The notes: generated by a model from the sequence alone, not told the origin. Positions 18,601 to 27,499 are shown, counted from the first letter of the stretch. The stretch is 64,000 bases of DNA from an uncultured Sulfitobacter sp. (GCA_947501805.1 CANMXJ010000005.1:230590-294589), one strand, 5' to 3'. Numbers and translations are program-made.

Positions 18601-19881
18601 ATGGCTCTCGACACGACCATTGCGCAATACGATGCACCGGAAAAGGACCTTTACGAGGTTGGTGAAATGCCCCCGATGGGCCACGTGCCAAAGCAGATGT
18701 ATGCTTGGGCGATCCGGCGTGAACGTCACGGTAATCCGGACAAGGCGATGCAGCAGGAAGTCGTCGATGTGCCGGAATTGGACAGCCAGGATGTGCTTGT
18801 CCTCGTGATGGCCGCAGGCGTGAACTATAATGGTGTTTGGGCGTCTCTTGGCGAGCCGATCAGCCCTTTTGACGGGCACAAGCAACCCTATCACATTGCT
18901 GGTTCTGATGCGGCTGGCATCGTCTGGGCCGTTGGTGACAAGGTCAAGCGCTGGAAGGTCGGCGACGAGGTGGTGATCCACTGTAACCAGGACGATGGCG
19001 ATGATGAGGAATGTAACGGCGGTGATCCGATGTATTCCCCGACGCAGCGCATCTGGGGCTACGAAACACCGGACGGGTCATTCGCACAATTTACGAATGT
19101 GCAGTCACAACAACTGATGCCGCGTCCCAAGCACCTGACATGGGAAGAGGCAGCCTGCTATACACTGACACTCGCCACGGCGTATCGCATGCTGTTTGGT
19201 CACGAGCCACATGATTTGAAGCCGGGCCAGAATGTACTGGTCTGGGGGGCCTCCGGCGGTCTGGGGTCCTACGCGATCCAGTTGATCAATACGGCGGGCG
19301 CAAATGCCATTGGTGTGATTTCGGACGAAAGCAAACGTGATTTCGTGATGGATCTGGGTGCCAAAGGCGTTCTGAACCGCAAGGATTTCAATTGTTGGGG
19401 CCAGTTGCCAAAAGTTGGCAGCGAAGAATACGCGGCGTGGTTTGCGGAGACCCGCAAATTCGGCAAGGCAATCTGGGACATCACCGGCAAGGGTGTGAAC
19501 GTTGACATGGTGTTCGAGCACCCCGGCGAGGCAACATTCCCGGTGTCGACGTTTGTGGTTAAGAAAGGCGGCATGGTAGTAATCTGTGCGGGTACAACGG
19601 GTTTTAACCTGACGTTCGACGTGCGTTACATGTGGATGCACCAGAAGCGGTTGCAGGGCAGCCACTTTGCCCACCTGAAACAGGCGTCATCTGCCAACAA
19701 GTTGATGCTGGAGCGCCGCCTTGATCCTTGCATGTCTGAAGTCTTTGCATGGAACGACCTGCCCGAAGCGCACATGAAGATGCAGCGCAACGAGCACAAG
19801 CCGGGTAACATGTCGGTGTTGGTGCAATCGCCAACCACAGGTCTGCGCACCCTCGAAGACGCGTTGGAAGCACGTAAGTAA
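18601..19881 (+). CDS. ccr: Crotonyl-CoA carboxylase/reductase
   Basis: A 426-residue medium-chain dehydrogenase that reductively carboxylates crotonyl-CoA to ethylmalonyl-CoA with NADPH and CO2, the key step of the ethylmalonyl-CoA pathway. The N-terminus has GVNYNGVWASLGEP, the active-site region of Ccr, and the NADPH motif WGASGGLGSYAIQL lies near 214-227. The insertion EECNGGDPMYSPTQRIWGYE is typical of Ccr and absent from ordinary quinone reductases. GGAGG precedes the start. A strong terminator follows. Ecm and Mcl2 in the window complete the pathway. Confidence 0.96.
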   Translation: MALDTTIAQYDAPEKDLYEVGEMPPMGHVPKQMYAWAIRRERHGNPDKAMQQEVVDVPELDSQDVLVLVMAAGVNYNGVWASLGEPISPFDGHKQPYHIAGSDAAGIVWAVGDKVKRWKVGDEVVIHCNQDDGDDEECNGGDPMYSPTQRIWGYETPDGSFAQFTNVQSQQLMPRPKHLTWEEAACYTLTLATAYRMLFGHEPHDLKPGQNVLVWGASGGLGSYAIQLINTAGANAIGVISDESKRDFVMDLGAKGVLNRKDFNCWGQLPKVGSEEYAAWFAETRKFGKAIWDITGKGVNVDMVFEHPGEATFPVSTFVVKKGGMVVICAGTTGFNLTFDVRYMWMHQKRLQGSHFAHLKQASSANKLMLERRLDPCMSEVFAWNDLPEAHMKMQRNEHKPGNMSVLVQSPTTGLRTLEDALEARK

Positions 19882-19890
19882 CATTTAATT

Positions 19891-19947
19891 GTTTCCAGCT
19901 TGGAAACAGTGGCCCGCGAATCACCTTGGTGGTTTGCGGGCTTTTTG
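19891..19947 (+). terminator. Rho-independent terminator of ccr
   Basis: A first hairpin GTTTCCA/TGGAAAC (19891-19907) is followed by a long stem starting GCCCGC (19912) and ending GCGGGC (19941), with TTTTT directly after (19942-19946). The second hairpin plus T-run is a classic terminator 30 bases after the ccr stop. Confidence 0.88.
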
Positions 19948-20060
19948 TTGTTTGATTCCTCTGTCTATTCAGATCAATGGCTTGGAAAAAGGTGCCTCAC
20001 TATATCTGGGGAATGGAAACCAGTGAATTTATCAAAGAAAGAGACACATGCTATGGTTGT

Positions 20061-20077
20061 GTTAACACTCTGTTAAC
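20061..20077 (+). promoter_or_regulatory. Twin GTTAAC motif upstream of the luxR locus
   Basis: GTTAAC occurs at 20061-20066 and 20072-20077, eleven bases apart, and the first copy sits in the ten-base palindrome GTGTTAACAC. It lies 22 bases before the first small gene of the locus, so it may overlap a promoter. No regulator is assigned. Confidence 0.3.
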
Positions 20078-20098
20078 TATTTGGAAGCGAGTCTACCT

Positions 20099-20305
20099 AT
20101 GCGAAGTGACTGGATTTTGGACGTTCTGGCCGATTTGAAGACTTTTGCATTATCGGCCGATTTGCCCGTCTTGGCAGAGCAGTTGGATGATACCGCAATT
20201 GTCGCTTTGGCCGAGATCGCCGCACTTGAAGAGAGGACGCAAGCGCAGGCGCATGAGCAAGACAATCGGACTGGAATCCATTCTGGAGAGCTTGGAGCGA
20301 GCTGA
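20099..20305 (+). CDS. Small conserved-looking protein overlapping the luxR start
   Basis: A 68-residue acidic, probably helical protein beginning MRSDWILDVLADLKTFA. It overlaps the first 53 bases of the LuxR gene in another frame. I recall similar short sequences before LuxR-type regulators in roseobacters, but cannot check. A TTG at 20081 would add six residues; the ATG at 20099 is preferred. Overlap suggests translational coupling. A role as modulator of the regulator is only a guess. Confidence 0.55.
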   Translation: MRSDWILDVLADLKTFALSADLPVLAEQLDDTAIVALAEIAALEERTQAQAHEQDNRTGIHSGELGAS

Positions 20306-20972
20306 CACGCTTGCTGGTTTGCAAGTGGTCACAGAAGACCTTTGCACGTATTTGAAAATCGCACACGTCGCATACCACTGGGTTGATTCTGCGGGGGATC
20401 AATATGGATGCGGCACCTATTCGGTCGCATGGCAGGAGCGCTACATTGACCAGAACTACCTGCGCATAGACCCGGTTGTTATCGGTTGTTATCAACGATT
20501 TCATCCGGTCGACTGGAAGCAACTTGACTGGTCCTCCAAGGCTGCGCGCGCCTTCCAGATGGAAGCGATTGAATTCGGTATCGGCAATCAAGGGTATTCC
20601 ATTCCGATCCGTGGACCGAACGGTCAATTTGCCCTTTTCACGATCAATCATAGCTGTGACGACGATATATGGGCTGGATTTACCGAGCGGCATCGGCGCG
20701 AATTGATCCTGATCGCCTATTATCTCAATGAAAAAGCTCTGCAACTCGAACCCAATCGCACGCCCGAGGTTTCCCAGTCGCTCAGCCCGCGTGAAGTGGA
20801 TGCAATGACCTTGCTTGCCATTGGTTATAACCGCGCACAGGTCGCAGACCGTCTTTCGATCTCGGAGCATACATTGCGCGTCTACATCGAAAGTGCGCGT
20901 TTCAAACTGGGTGCTTTGAACACAACACATGCGGTCGCACGCGCGCTGAGCCGCGGTTTGATTGTCGTGTAG
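20253..20972 (+). CDS. LuxR family autoinducer-binding transcription regulator
   Basis: A 239-residue quorum-sensing regulator. The N-terminal part (about 20-165) fits the autoinducer-binding domain, with the tryptophan/tyrosine/aspartate pattern around YIDQNYLRIDPVV. The C-terminal LuxR helix-turn-helix runs from LSPREVDAMTLLAIGYN to VARALSRG (about 176-236). It probably binds an acyl-homoserine lactone made by the synthase encoded 160 bases downstream and controls that gene. The start at 20253 gives a normal length; an upstream in-frame start would read through the small gene. Confidence 0.9.
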   Translation: MSKTIGLESILESLERADTLAGLQVVTEDLCTYLKIAHVAYHWVDSAGDQYGCGTYSVAWQERYIDQNYLRIDPVVIGCYQRFHPVDWKQLDWSSKAARAFQMEAIEFGIGNQGYSIPIRGPNGQFALFTINHSCDDDIWAGFTERHRRELILIAYYLNEKALQLEPNRTPEVSQSLSPREVDAMTLLAIGYNRAQVADRLSISEHTLRVYIESARFKLGALNTTHAVARALSRGLIVV

Positions 20973-21131
20973 CGCGGCAAAAATGGTCCAATCAGCACAC
21001 GATATGGGTGCATCATAAAATCCTAAACAATTTAAGCGTGACATTTGACCACAGCGTGCGATGGCTTCAAGCGGCGTTAAGGAACGGTAAAGTAACTCTT
21101 TTGCCATACCTTAGTCAGACTGGAGAGCATC

Positions 21132-21767
21132 ATGCTGCGTTACCTTTACGGCGATCAACTGCACCAATATCCCAACCTTGCCGGTGCGATGTTTCGCGAC
21201 CGCGCGGATCAGTTCAAGAACCGTTTGGGCTGGGAGGTACAGGTTGACGCACAGGGCCAGGAGCGCGACGCATACGATGCAATGAACCCGCTGTATGTGA
21301 TCTGGGAAGAACCTGATGGCAGTCACGGTGGTTCTATGCGGTTCTTGCCGACAACGGGACCGGTGATGGTGAACGACCACTTTGGTGATCTCATCTCCGG
21401 TCCCATTTGCAGCCCGCTGATCTGGGAATGTACCCGATTTTGCCTGCGGCGCGGGGTTGGCTCGAATGTGGCGGCTGCCCTGATGCTGGGGGGCGGCGAG
21501 ATCATGCAAGGATTCGGTATCAAGCATTTTGTCGGCGTCTTTGACGCCCGTATGGTGCGCATTTACCGGATGATCGGATCGTCGCCGGATGTGTTGGGCA
21601 GTCAAGGGCAAGGGCGCGACCAGATTTCGGTCGGCCTGTGGGATTTCACGGATGAGGCGCACGCGCAGATCTCCGGGCGCGCTGGTGTGACGCCGGAACA
21701 GTCGCGCTTTTGGTTTGATTCCGCGATGGGCGTGGTGCACCAGCATCCTTGGGCAAAATCGGCCTGA
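21132..21767 (+). CDS. Acyl-homoserine-lactone synthase (LuxI family)
   Basis: A 211-residue autoinducer synthase. The residues conserved in LuxI proteins are all present: R24, F28, W34, D46, D49, R70, E99 and R102. It joins an acyl chain to S-adenosylmethionine to give an acyl-homoserine lactone. GGAG lies seven bases before the ATG. The luxR gene is immediately upstream on the same strand, so this is one regulatory pair. The acyl chain cannot be predicted from sequence, though roseobacters often make long-chain products. Confidence 0.95.
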   Translation: MLRYLYGDQLHQYPNLAGAMFRDRADQFKNRLGWEVQVDAQGQERDAYDAMNPLYVIWEEPDGSHGGSMRFLPTTGPVMVNDHFGDLISGPICSPLIWECTRFCLRRGVGSNVAAALMLGGGEIMQGFGIKHFVGVFDARMVRIYRMIGSSPDVLGSQGQGRDQISVGLWDFTDEAHAQISGRAGVTPEQSRFWFDSAMGVVHQHPWAKSA

Positions 21768-21817
21768 TTGATGCGAACACGCTGGTCCCTGTGCGCGCGC
21801 TTGCGTAGACAGGGACC

Positions 21818-23356
21818 ATGACAAGCGCACTCACCTATTCTGACGATCAGGCAGCCGCCTATGATGGCGTGGCAGAGATGTTACGCGCTGCGGGTATTGA
21901 CCTAAGCGACGCATTGCTGATGCCCCCGTCCGGTGGTGGCGATCAGGTGATGGCGGTGACGGGAAAGGCGGGGTCAGGCAAGACATTGCTCTTGGCCGAA
22001 CTCTACAAATCGCTGGAAGCCGCAGGTGTCGAAGTCATTTCGGGTGACTATGAAAGCAAGAAGCGCAAAGACAAGCGCACGCTGGCGATCCTTGCGCCAA
22101 CCAACAAAGCGGCAAGTGTGCTGCGCCTGCGCGGCGTCCCCGCAACGACGATCCATCGCATCCTATATACGCCGGTTTATGATCCGGAATACGAGCGCAT
22201 CGCTGAATGGCTGGCAGGCAACGGCGAGCGCCCGGAAATCGAAGGGCTGACCGAGATTTCACTGGACCGCGCCGCCGCGTTTTATGCCGGTAACAAGTCT
22301 ATTCCCGGTGCATTGGCCGCTGCTGGACTGCGTGGTTCCGACTTTATCACCGGATGGAAGCGGCGCGAAGAACCGCTGGATATTGGATTTGTCGATGAAT
22401 CCTCAATGCTGGATGACAAGCAGTTCGAAGACCTCAAAGAAATATTTCCGACCCTGCTGTTGTTTGGCGACCCCGCACAATTGGCTCCTGTGAACCAATC
22501 CGGCACGATGGTGTTTGAGAAACTGCCCGAAGAACGGGTGATGAACCTCAACCGCATCTTTCGACAGGACGCGGGCAATCCGATCCTTGATCTGGCACAT
22601 GCGCTCGCCGATCCTGATCTGACCTTTCAGCAATTTGAACAGATGGTCGAGGACGCCTCCAAGAAAGACGACCGTGTTGTCTGGGGCCAGCGCGTCGAGG
22701 TTGATCTGATGGCGCGGTCGCCGGTTCTTGTCTGGCGCAATGCCACCCGCATCCGGCTGATCAATGCCTTTCGTTCGGTGCACGGCGCACCCGAAGATGC
22801 GATGCTGGCAGGAGAGCCATTGATCTGTGACGGTATTGAATTGCCGTTGAAGCATCGCAAGAAACGACTCGATCTTGAAGCGCGTGGATTGATCAAAGGT
22901 GCACAAGTGATCTTTCTTGGCGAAGGGCGCAAACCGGGGTTCAGCCGCTTGCATGTGATGGGGGCCGAAGATCCGCAGGTAAGCGCGGCCTCGATCGTCA
23001 AGATTGAGAAGCCCGATGAGGAAGAACCATTCATTCCTTTTGCAGCCCGGATGGGGGCGACCTTTCTGCATGGTGCAGCTGTCACGATTCACAAGGCGCA
23101 GGGTTCGCAATGGGAGACGGTACAGGTCTTTGCGCCCGACCTTTATGTTGCTGCCAAGATGGGCAGGATCGAAGCGGGTCAACCGCTTTGGAAACGGCTC
23201 GCCTATGTCGCCATTACCCGCGCACAAGAGCGCCTGATATGGGTGGTTCGAAACCGGTTGTCAAAACCAACCGGGCCGCTGGTTATTGATGATCTGCGCG
23301 CCACGCCAGCCGCGCCTCTGACGCTAGAGGCACCCGAACCGGAGGAATTTCTATGA
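21818..23356 (+). CDS. RecD/Dda-like superfamily 1 DNA helicase
   Basis: A 512-residue ATPase. It has Walker A GKAGSGKT (about 49-56), motif Ia LAPTNKAASVLR, Walker B FVDESSML, motif III LLLFGDPAQLAPV and the C-terminal motifs TIHKAQGSQW and YVAITRAQERLIWV of RecD2/Dda helicases. No nuclease domain is visible. It should act in DNA repair or replication. The stop overlaps the next start (ATGA), coupling it to a dehydrogenase gene. It begins 50 bases after luxI, so it may share the quorum-sensing transcript. Confidence 0.88.
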   Translation: MTSALTYSDDQAAAYDGVAEMLRAAGIDLSDALLMPPSGGGDQVMAVTGKAGSGKTLLLAELYKSLEAAGVEVISGDYESKKRKDKRTLAILAPTNKAASVLRLRGVPATTIHRILYTPVYDPEYERIAEWLAGNGERPEIEGLTEISLDRAAAFYAGNKSIPGALAAAGLRGSDFITGWKRREEPLDIGFVDESSMLDDKQFEDLKEIFPTLLLFGDPAQLAPVNQSGTMVFEKLPEERVMNLNRIFRQDAGNPILDLAHALADPDLTFQQFEQMVEDASKKDDRVVWGQRVEVDLMARSPVLVWRNATRIRLINAFRSVHGAPEDAMLAGEPLICDGIELPLKHRKKRLDLEARGLIKGAQVIFLGEGRKPGFSRLHVMGAEDPQVSAASIVKIEKPDEEEPFIPFAARMGATFLHGAAVTIHKAQGSQWETVQVFAPDLYVAAKMGRIEAGQPLWKRLAYVAITRAQERLIWVVRNRLSKPTGPLVIDDLRATPAAPLTLEAPEPEEFL

Positions 23357-24048
23357 AGTCGATTATCATCACGGGTGCCAGTTCCGGCATCGGGCGCGCG
23401 ACCGCTGAAGTGTTCTTGAAAGAAGGCTGGAGGGTTGGTCTGATCGCGCGGCGTGCTGAATTACTTGAAGAACTCACAGCTATTCACGACAACGCAGTAG
23501 CCCTGCCTGCCGATGTCACCGATGCGGTTGCCTTGGAGGCGGCGTTTGAAACGTTTGGCCGGGTAGATGTGTTGTTTAACAATGCCGGCATGTTTGGGCC
23601 AAGTGCGCCAATCGACGAGATTGCGATTGCAGACTGGGAACAGGTGATGATGGTGAACCTGCATGGGATGTTTCTCGCAGCGCGTCTGGCCTTTGCATCC
23701 ATGCGCCAAGGGCTTGGAGGGCGGATCATCAACAACGGGTCGATTTCCGCGCATACGCCACGCGAAGGATCGGTCTGCTATACAACAACGAAACATGCGA
23801 TTACCGGGCTGACGAAATCCCTGTCTCTGGACGGACGGCCTTTTGATATCGCATGTGGTCAGATCGACATCGGCAATGCCGAGAGCGATATGGTATCTGC
23901 GCTGAAAGAACAAAACGCAGGTATGGCAACCATGGACGTTGCCCATGCGGCAGCATCGGTCTTGCACATGGCCCAGCTGCCGCTCAGTGCCAATGTTCAG
24001 TTCATGACGGTGATGGCGACAAAGATGCCATACATCGGGCGCGGGTGA
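23353..24048 (+). CDS. Short-chain dehydrogenase/reductase
   Basis: A 231-residue SDR enzyme with a Rossmann fold. The cofactor motif is GASSGIG (8-14), followed by NNAG near 76-79, the catalytic serine in NNGSIS and the YTTTK catalytic pair. The start overlaps the helicase stop by four bases. The substrate is not evident; enzymes of this type act on alcohols, sugars or acyl groups with NAD(P). The pairing with a helicase looks incidental rather than functional. Confidence 0.9.
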   Translation: MKSIIITGASSGIGRATAEVFLKEGWRVGLIARRAELLEELTAIHDNAVALPADVTDAVALEAAFETFGRVDVLFNNAGMFGPSAPIDEIAIADWEQVMMVNLHGMFLAARLAFASMRQGLGGRIINNGSISAHTPREGSVCYTTTKHAITGLTKSLSLDGRPFDIACGQIDIGNAESDMVSALKEQNAGMATMDVAHAAASVLHMAQLPLSANVQFMTVMATKMPYIGRG

Positions 24049-24121
24049 TACAGACTGCAGGGCACCGGATGCAATCCTACTGAAATTGCAGTGCACGCGT
24101 CCGTCCGGAAGCATTTGCGGA

Positions 24122-24646
24122 TCAGTTGAAAATGCCCTTCTTGTCGAAAGTCTTTTCAGCCCATTTCTTCACGTTGTCGATTTTGATGTCGATGTTCTTG
24201 TTCTGGCTCTTTTCGTATTCAGCCATCTTTTTTGTATATTCAATAAATCGATTGTCCGTTTCATGAATCGAAGTATTCAACTGCTCGCCTATGCGTTTGG
24301 TGTACGCGTTGGCTTCTGTCACGCTACGTTTGGTGTACGCGTTGGCTTCTGTCACGCTACGTTTGGTAAATGCATTGGCTTCTGTCACGCCCTTCGCCAA
24401 GTTTTTCTCGACCCGCTGAACATAGTCAGTGATACGCTTGTCAAAAGCTTTGTCAAAATCGCTGAGCTTCTTGCTTTCCTCTGCGATCTTCTTGTCCAGC
24501 TGATCAAGTCGCGTTTCAAGCTTGGTAAAGGCGGATTTGTCGATGCCGGTGATCTGTTTTTCAATGGCGGCCAGACGCTTCTCCATGGCCGCAATTTTCT
24601 TCTGGTTTTCTTGCGCAATCTTCAGCGCATCATTTCCTTTTGTCAT
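24122..24646 (-). CDS. Coiled-coil protein with an 11-residue tandem repeat
   Basis: A 174-residue, highly charged protein that should be almost entirely helical. Residues about 10-75 look like a heptad coiled coil. The middle carries three copies of an 11-residue unit of the type SVTEANAYTKR (two exact, one variant), a hendecad pattern suited to right-handed coiled coils. There is no signal peptide or known domain. The start at 24646 has GGAA upstream; a longer start at 24709 is possible. It might be a cytoplasmic scaffold or phasin-like surface protein, but this is not established. Confidence 0.75.
   Translation of the reverse strand: MTKGNDALKIAQENQKKIAAMEKRLAAIEKQITGIDKSAFTKLETRLDQLDKKIAEESKKLSDFDKAFDKRITDYVQRVEKNLAKGVTEANAFTKRSVTEANAYTKRSVTEANAYTKRIGEQLNTSIHETDNRFIEYTKKMAEYEKSQNKNIDIKIDNVKKWAEKTFDKKGIFN
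24295..24393 (-). repeat. 33-bp tandem repeat in the coiled-coil gene
   Basis: Two identical 33-bp copies (24295-24327 and 24328-24360) are followed by a diverged third (24361-24393). The unit length is a multiple of three, so copy-number change keeps the frame and adds or removes 11 residues. Identity at the DNA level implies recent duplication. Confidence 0.9.
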
Positions 24647-24757
24647 GAATAAATTCCGTATCTTAAAATATGTGCTGCAAAAATGGCCCATCTGGGGCCG
24701 TGCGCGCAAAAGGATGCGACAGCATTTGCGTCAAAGCAAGAATTTTTTGAAAGATCG

Positions 24758-25516
24758 CTACCTGCGGAAAACCGAGAAGACAGCTGACGCACCCCAACCA
24801 GCTGCGATGGCGATGGCCAATGACATCAAGCCATAGAGAAACGCATTTTCACGCGAAAGTGTGAACAGCCAGCGTTCCAGCCCCACCTTGCGCACATAGA
24901 TGCTTGTCTCGTATTTCGACACAACCCTGCCGCCGCGGGTCAGGAAGATGCGCGTTTCGTATTCACCTTCGGTCAGAGCAGCCGGCAATTCGATTGCGGT
25001 GCGAAACAACGTTTGCTCGTCAACGCTGACAGTGCCTTCATTCAACTGATACTGATCAGACGCGGATTTGATGCGGATCAGGGCTTGGGTGAATGTCTCG
25101 CTGTTGGTGATGTTCATCGGAGCACCGACCGAACGGATCGCCCTCTGTATGGATACGTTATGGCGCTGGTCTTCTGTCTCGCTCAAGGACAGGCCAAGCA
25201 AGGTACTTGTCGAGATTGCGTAGAAGCTGGGCGCGCGGTCCACTTCGACGGAATCGACATTGACCCAGATGCCAAAGCGCTTTTCCTTACGACGCACCGT
25301 GACGGGTTCGGAGGGACCAGCAACCGTGACAATCACTTGCATGCTCGGCTCGTCCGGGGCGGGTTCTTCGCGTTTGACGGCACCAAAGATCAGTATCTCA
25401 GAACCGTCAAAGTTTGTATTGATTGATACTTGATCGCTGCTGAGGCCCAGCACAATTTCCTCGGCTCCCGCAGGGGAGGAGATCAGCAAGGAAAGGGCCA
25501 GGAGCAGAGCGCGCAT
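24758..25516 (-). CDS. TIGR02186 family transmembrane protein
   Basis: A 252-residue protein with an N-terminal signal peptide (cleavage near AGAEE), a large beta-rich periplasmic domain with EIVLGLSSDQVSI, and one C-terminal membrane helix ending in a short basic tail. This layout and the RDPAV-like inner sequence fit TIGR02186. In alphaproteobacteria this gene regularly follows a TauE-type permease. Its start overlaps the stop of that permease by one base (TGATG). It is probably an accessory factor of the exporter. Confidence 0.82.
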   Translation of the reverse strand: MRALLLALSLLISSPAGAEEIVLGLSSDQVSINTNFDGSEILIFGAVKREEPAPDEPSMQVIVTVAGPSEPVTVRRKEKRFGIWVNVDSVEVDRAPSFYAISTSTLLGLSLSETEDQRHNVSIQRAIRSVGAPMNITNSETFTQALIRIKSASDQYQLNEGTVSVDEQTLFRTAIELPAALTEGEYETRIFLTRGGRVVSKYETSIYVRKVGLERWLFTLSRENAFLYGLMSLAIAIAAGWGASAVFSVFRR

Positions 25517-26430
25517 CAGTGGCCGCCCGCCACACCGAGTGAATATAACTCGGAGGGCTGCACCAGCAGATCGAAGGCCAGTTTACCACACACCGCAAGC
25601 ACCATCATCGCCAGCAGGATACGGAGCTGTTCCGCCTTCATCTTGACCCCGATGCGTGTCCCGATCTGCGCCCCGATCACGCCACCAACCAGCAGCAATA
25701 CCGCCAGAACGATATCGACAGTATAGTTCGTTGTGGCGTGCAGCATGGTGGTGAAGGCGGTCACGAAAATAATCTGGAACAGTGAGGTGCCCACCACAAC
25801 TTTGGTTGGCATGCCAAGCAGATAGATCATTGCGGGAACCATGATAAAGCCCCCGCCAACGCCCATAATTGCAGCTAGGATACCAACAGCAACGCCAACG
25901 ACCAACGGCGGAATGACCGAGATATACAGGCCCGAAACGCGAAACCGCATCTTGAACGGCAATCCGTGGATCCAGTTGTGTTTCTTGCGAACCGGCGCTT
26001 TGCCTTTCTTGGTGTTGCGAATGGCATTCAGCGATTCCATGAACATCAGCCCGCCGATAACGCCCAGAAACACCACATAACAAAGCTTGACCAGCAGATC
26101 GACCTGGCCAAGCGCCTTGAGGTAGTTGAACACCACAACACCCAAGGCGGCACCAATCAGACCGCCGATGAGCAGCACAGTGCCCATCCTGAGGTCCACC
26201 GTCTTTCTCTTGAAGTGGGCCAAAACGCCAGAAAAGGAGGATGCAACGATCTGGTTTGCTTCGGTCGCAACAGCCACAGCAGGCGGAATACCGATAAAGA
26301 ACAACAGCGGCGTCATCAGAAAACCGCCGCCAACCCCGAACATGCCTGAAAGGATACCCACAAGCCCGCCAAGACCCAATAAGAGAAAGGCGTTAACCGA
26401 AACTTCGGCAATGGGGAGGTAGATTTGCAT
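25516..26430 (-). CDS. TauE/SafE family permease, long form
   Basis: A 304-residue inner-membrane permease with about eight to nine helices. The two repeats show GMFGVGGGFLMTPLLFFIGIPPAVAVATEANQ and IMGVGGGFIMVPAMIYLLGMPTKVVVGTSLFQ as halves of the same motif, diagnostic of this TauE subfamily. It has an insertion with KKGKAPVRKKHNWIHGLP between helices. It is translationally coupled to the TIGR02186 gene and likely exports a sulfur-containing or related anion. It differs clearly from the shorter TauE protein at 1808-2563. Confidence 0.9.
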   Translation of the reverse strand: MQIYLPIAEVSVNAFLLLGLGGLVGILSGMFGVGGGFLMTPLLFFIGIPPAVAVATEANQIVASSFSGVLAHFKRKTVDLRMGTVLLIGGLIGAALGVVVFNYLKALGQVDLLVKLCYVVFLGVIGGLMFMESLNAIRNTKKGKAPVRKKHNWIHGLPFKMRFRVSGLYISVIPPLVVGVAVGILAAIMGVGGGFIMVPAMIYLLGMPTKVVVGTSLFQIIFVTAFTTMLHATTNYTVDIVLAVLLLVGGVIGAQIGTRIGVKMKAEQLRILLAMMVLAVCGKLAFDLLVQPSELYSLGVAGGH

Positions 26431-26530
26431 GGCATCCTTTAGCGCGGTGGTGGTTTCAAATCAACGGTTCTGGCCGCCTTGTCGGAAAAAGGACTCAAGA
26501 GTTGGCAAAACTGGCCTTATCTTTCTTTGC

Positions 26531-27499
26531 TCAACGTTCTTTGACATAAGGCTCTCCGCCGGCACGCGGCGGAATGGCTTTGCCGACAAACCCTGCCAGA
26601 ATAACAACGGTCATGATGTACGGGAGCGCGCCCATCAATTGACCCTGTACCTTCATGCCGATTACCGCCTCGATAACATCAGGCCGGGTTTCCAACGCGC
26701 CAAACAAGCCGAACAACAGGGTCGCCCAAAGCGCATACCATGGTCGCCATTTCGCAAAGATCAACGCGGCCAGTGCGATAAATCCACGCCCAGCCGACAT
26801 GTCTTTGACAAATCCTGCTTGTAGCGCGGTGCTGAGGTATGCACCTGCAATCCCGCACAGAACGCCGCAAATGGCCACCGCAGCGTACCGCAATCCAACT
26901 ACGGAGATACCCGCGGTATCAACAGAGGCGGGATTTTCGCCAACCGCGCGCAACCGCAGACCAAAGCGGGTGCGATAGAGCAGCCACCACGTCAGCGGGA
27001 CGGCCGCCAGCGCCATGTAAACGAGGATCGAGTGGCCGGAGATGAGTTCAGCGTAGAGCGGGCCAACGATGGGTACATCCGCAATCGCCTCTGCGCCGGG
27101 CAGGGTGATGCCCTCAAACCGTGCGCCGCCGACCAGCGAGGGGGTGCGCCCGCCTTGCTTGAACCAGCTTTGCGCAATTAGCACAGTCATGCCAGCCGCA
27201 AGGAAATTGATCGCCACACCTGAGATCAATTGATTGCCGCGAAAGGTAATCGACGCGATGCCGTGCAGTGCCGACAGAACCAGTGAAGCCGCAATGCCAG
27301 CTAGCAGGCCGATCCAGACATCGCCGGTGATCGAGGCTACCGCCGCCGAAAAAAATGCAGCCGCCAGCATCTTGCCTTCGAGGCCGATGTCAAAAATTCC
27401 GGCGCGTTCACTGAACAGACCCGCAAGACAGGCAAGCAGCAGCGGCGTGGCAAGGCGCACGGTGGAGTCGAGCAATTGGATCAGAGTGAGATAGTCCAT
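26531..27499 (-). CDS. ABC transporter permease, nucleoside/BmpA type (NupQ-like)
   Basis: A 322-residue permease with about nine membrane segments. The features LFSERAGIFDIGLEGKMLAAAFFSA and FALQAGFVKDMSAGRGFIALAALIF are typical of the second permease of BmpA-dependent nucleoside transporters. It is the last gene of a four-gene operon (binding protein, ATPase, two permeases). Its start overlaps the stop of the first permease by one base. The system should import purine nucleosides or bases. Confidence 0.9.
   Translation of the reverse strand: MDYLTLIQLLDSTVRLATPLLLACLAGLFSERAGIFDIGLEGKMLAAAFFSAAVASITGDVWIGLLAGIAASLVLSALHGIASITFRGNQLISGVAINFLAAGMTVLIAQSWFKQGGRTPSLVGGARFEGITLPGAEAIADVPIVGPLYAELISGHSILVYMALAAVPLTWWLLYRTRFGLRLRAVGENPASVDTAGISVVGLRYAAVAICGVLCGIAGAYLSTALQAGFVKDMSAGRGFIALAALIFAKWRPWYALWATLLFGLFGALETRPDVIEAVIGMKVQGQLMGALPYIMTVVILAGFVGKAIPPRAGGEPYVKER

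Noticed and set aside
20972..21132. Search for a lux-box operator before luxI
   Set aside because: No clear 18-20 base inverted repeat was found in this spacer, so no box is annotated.
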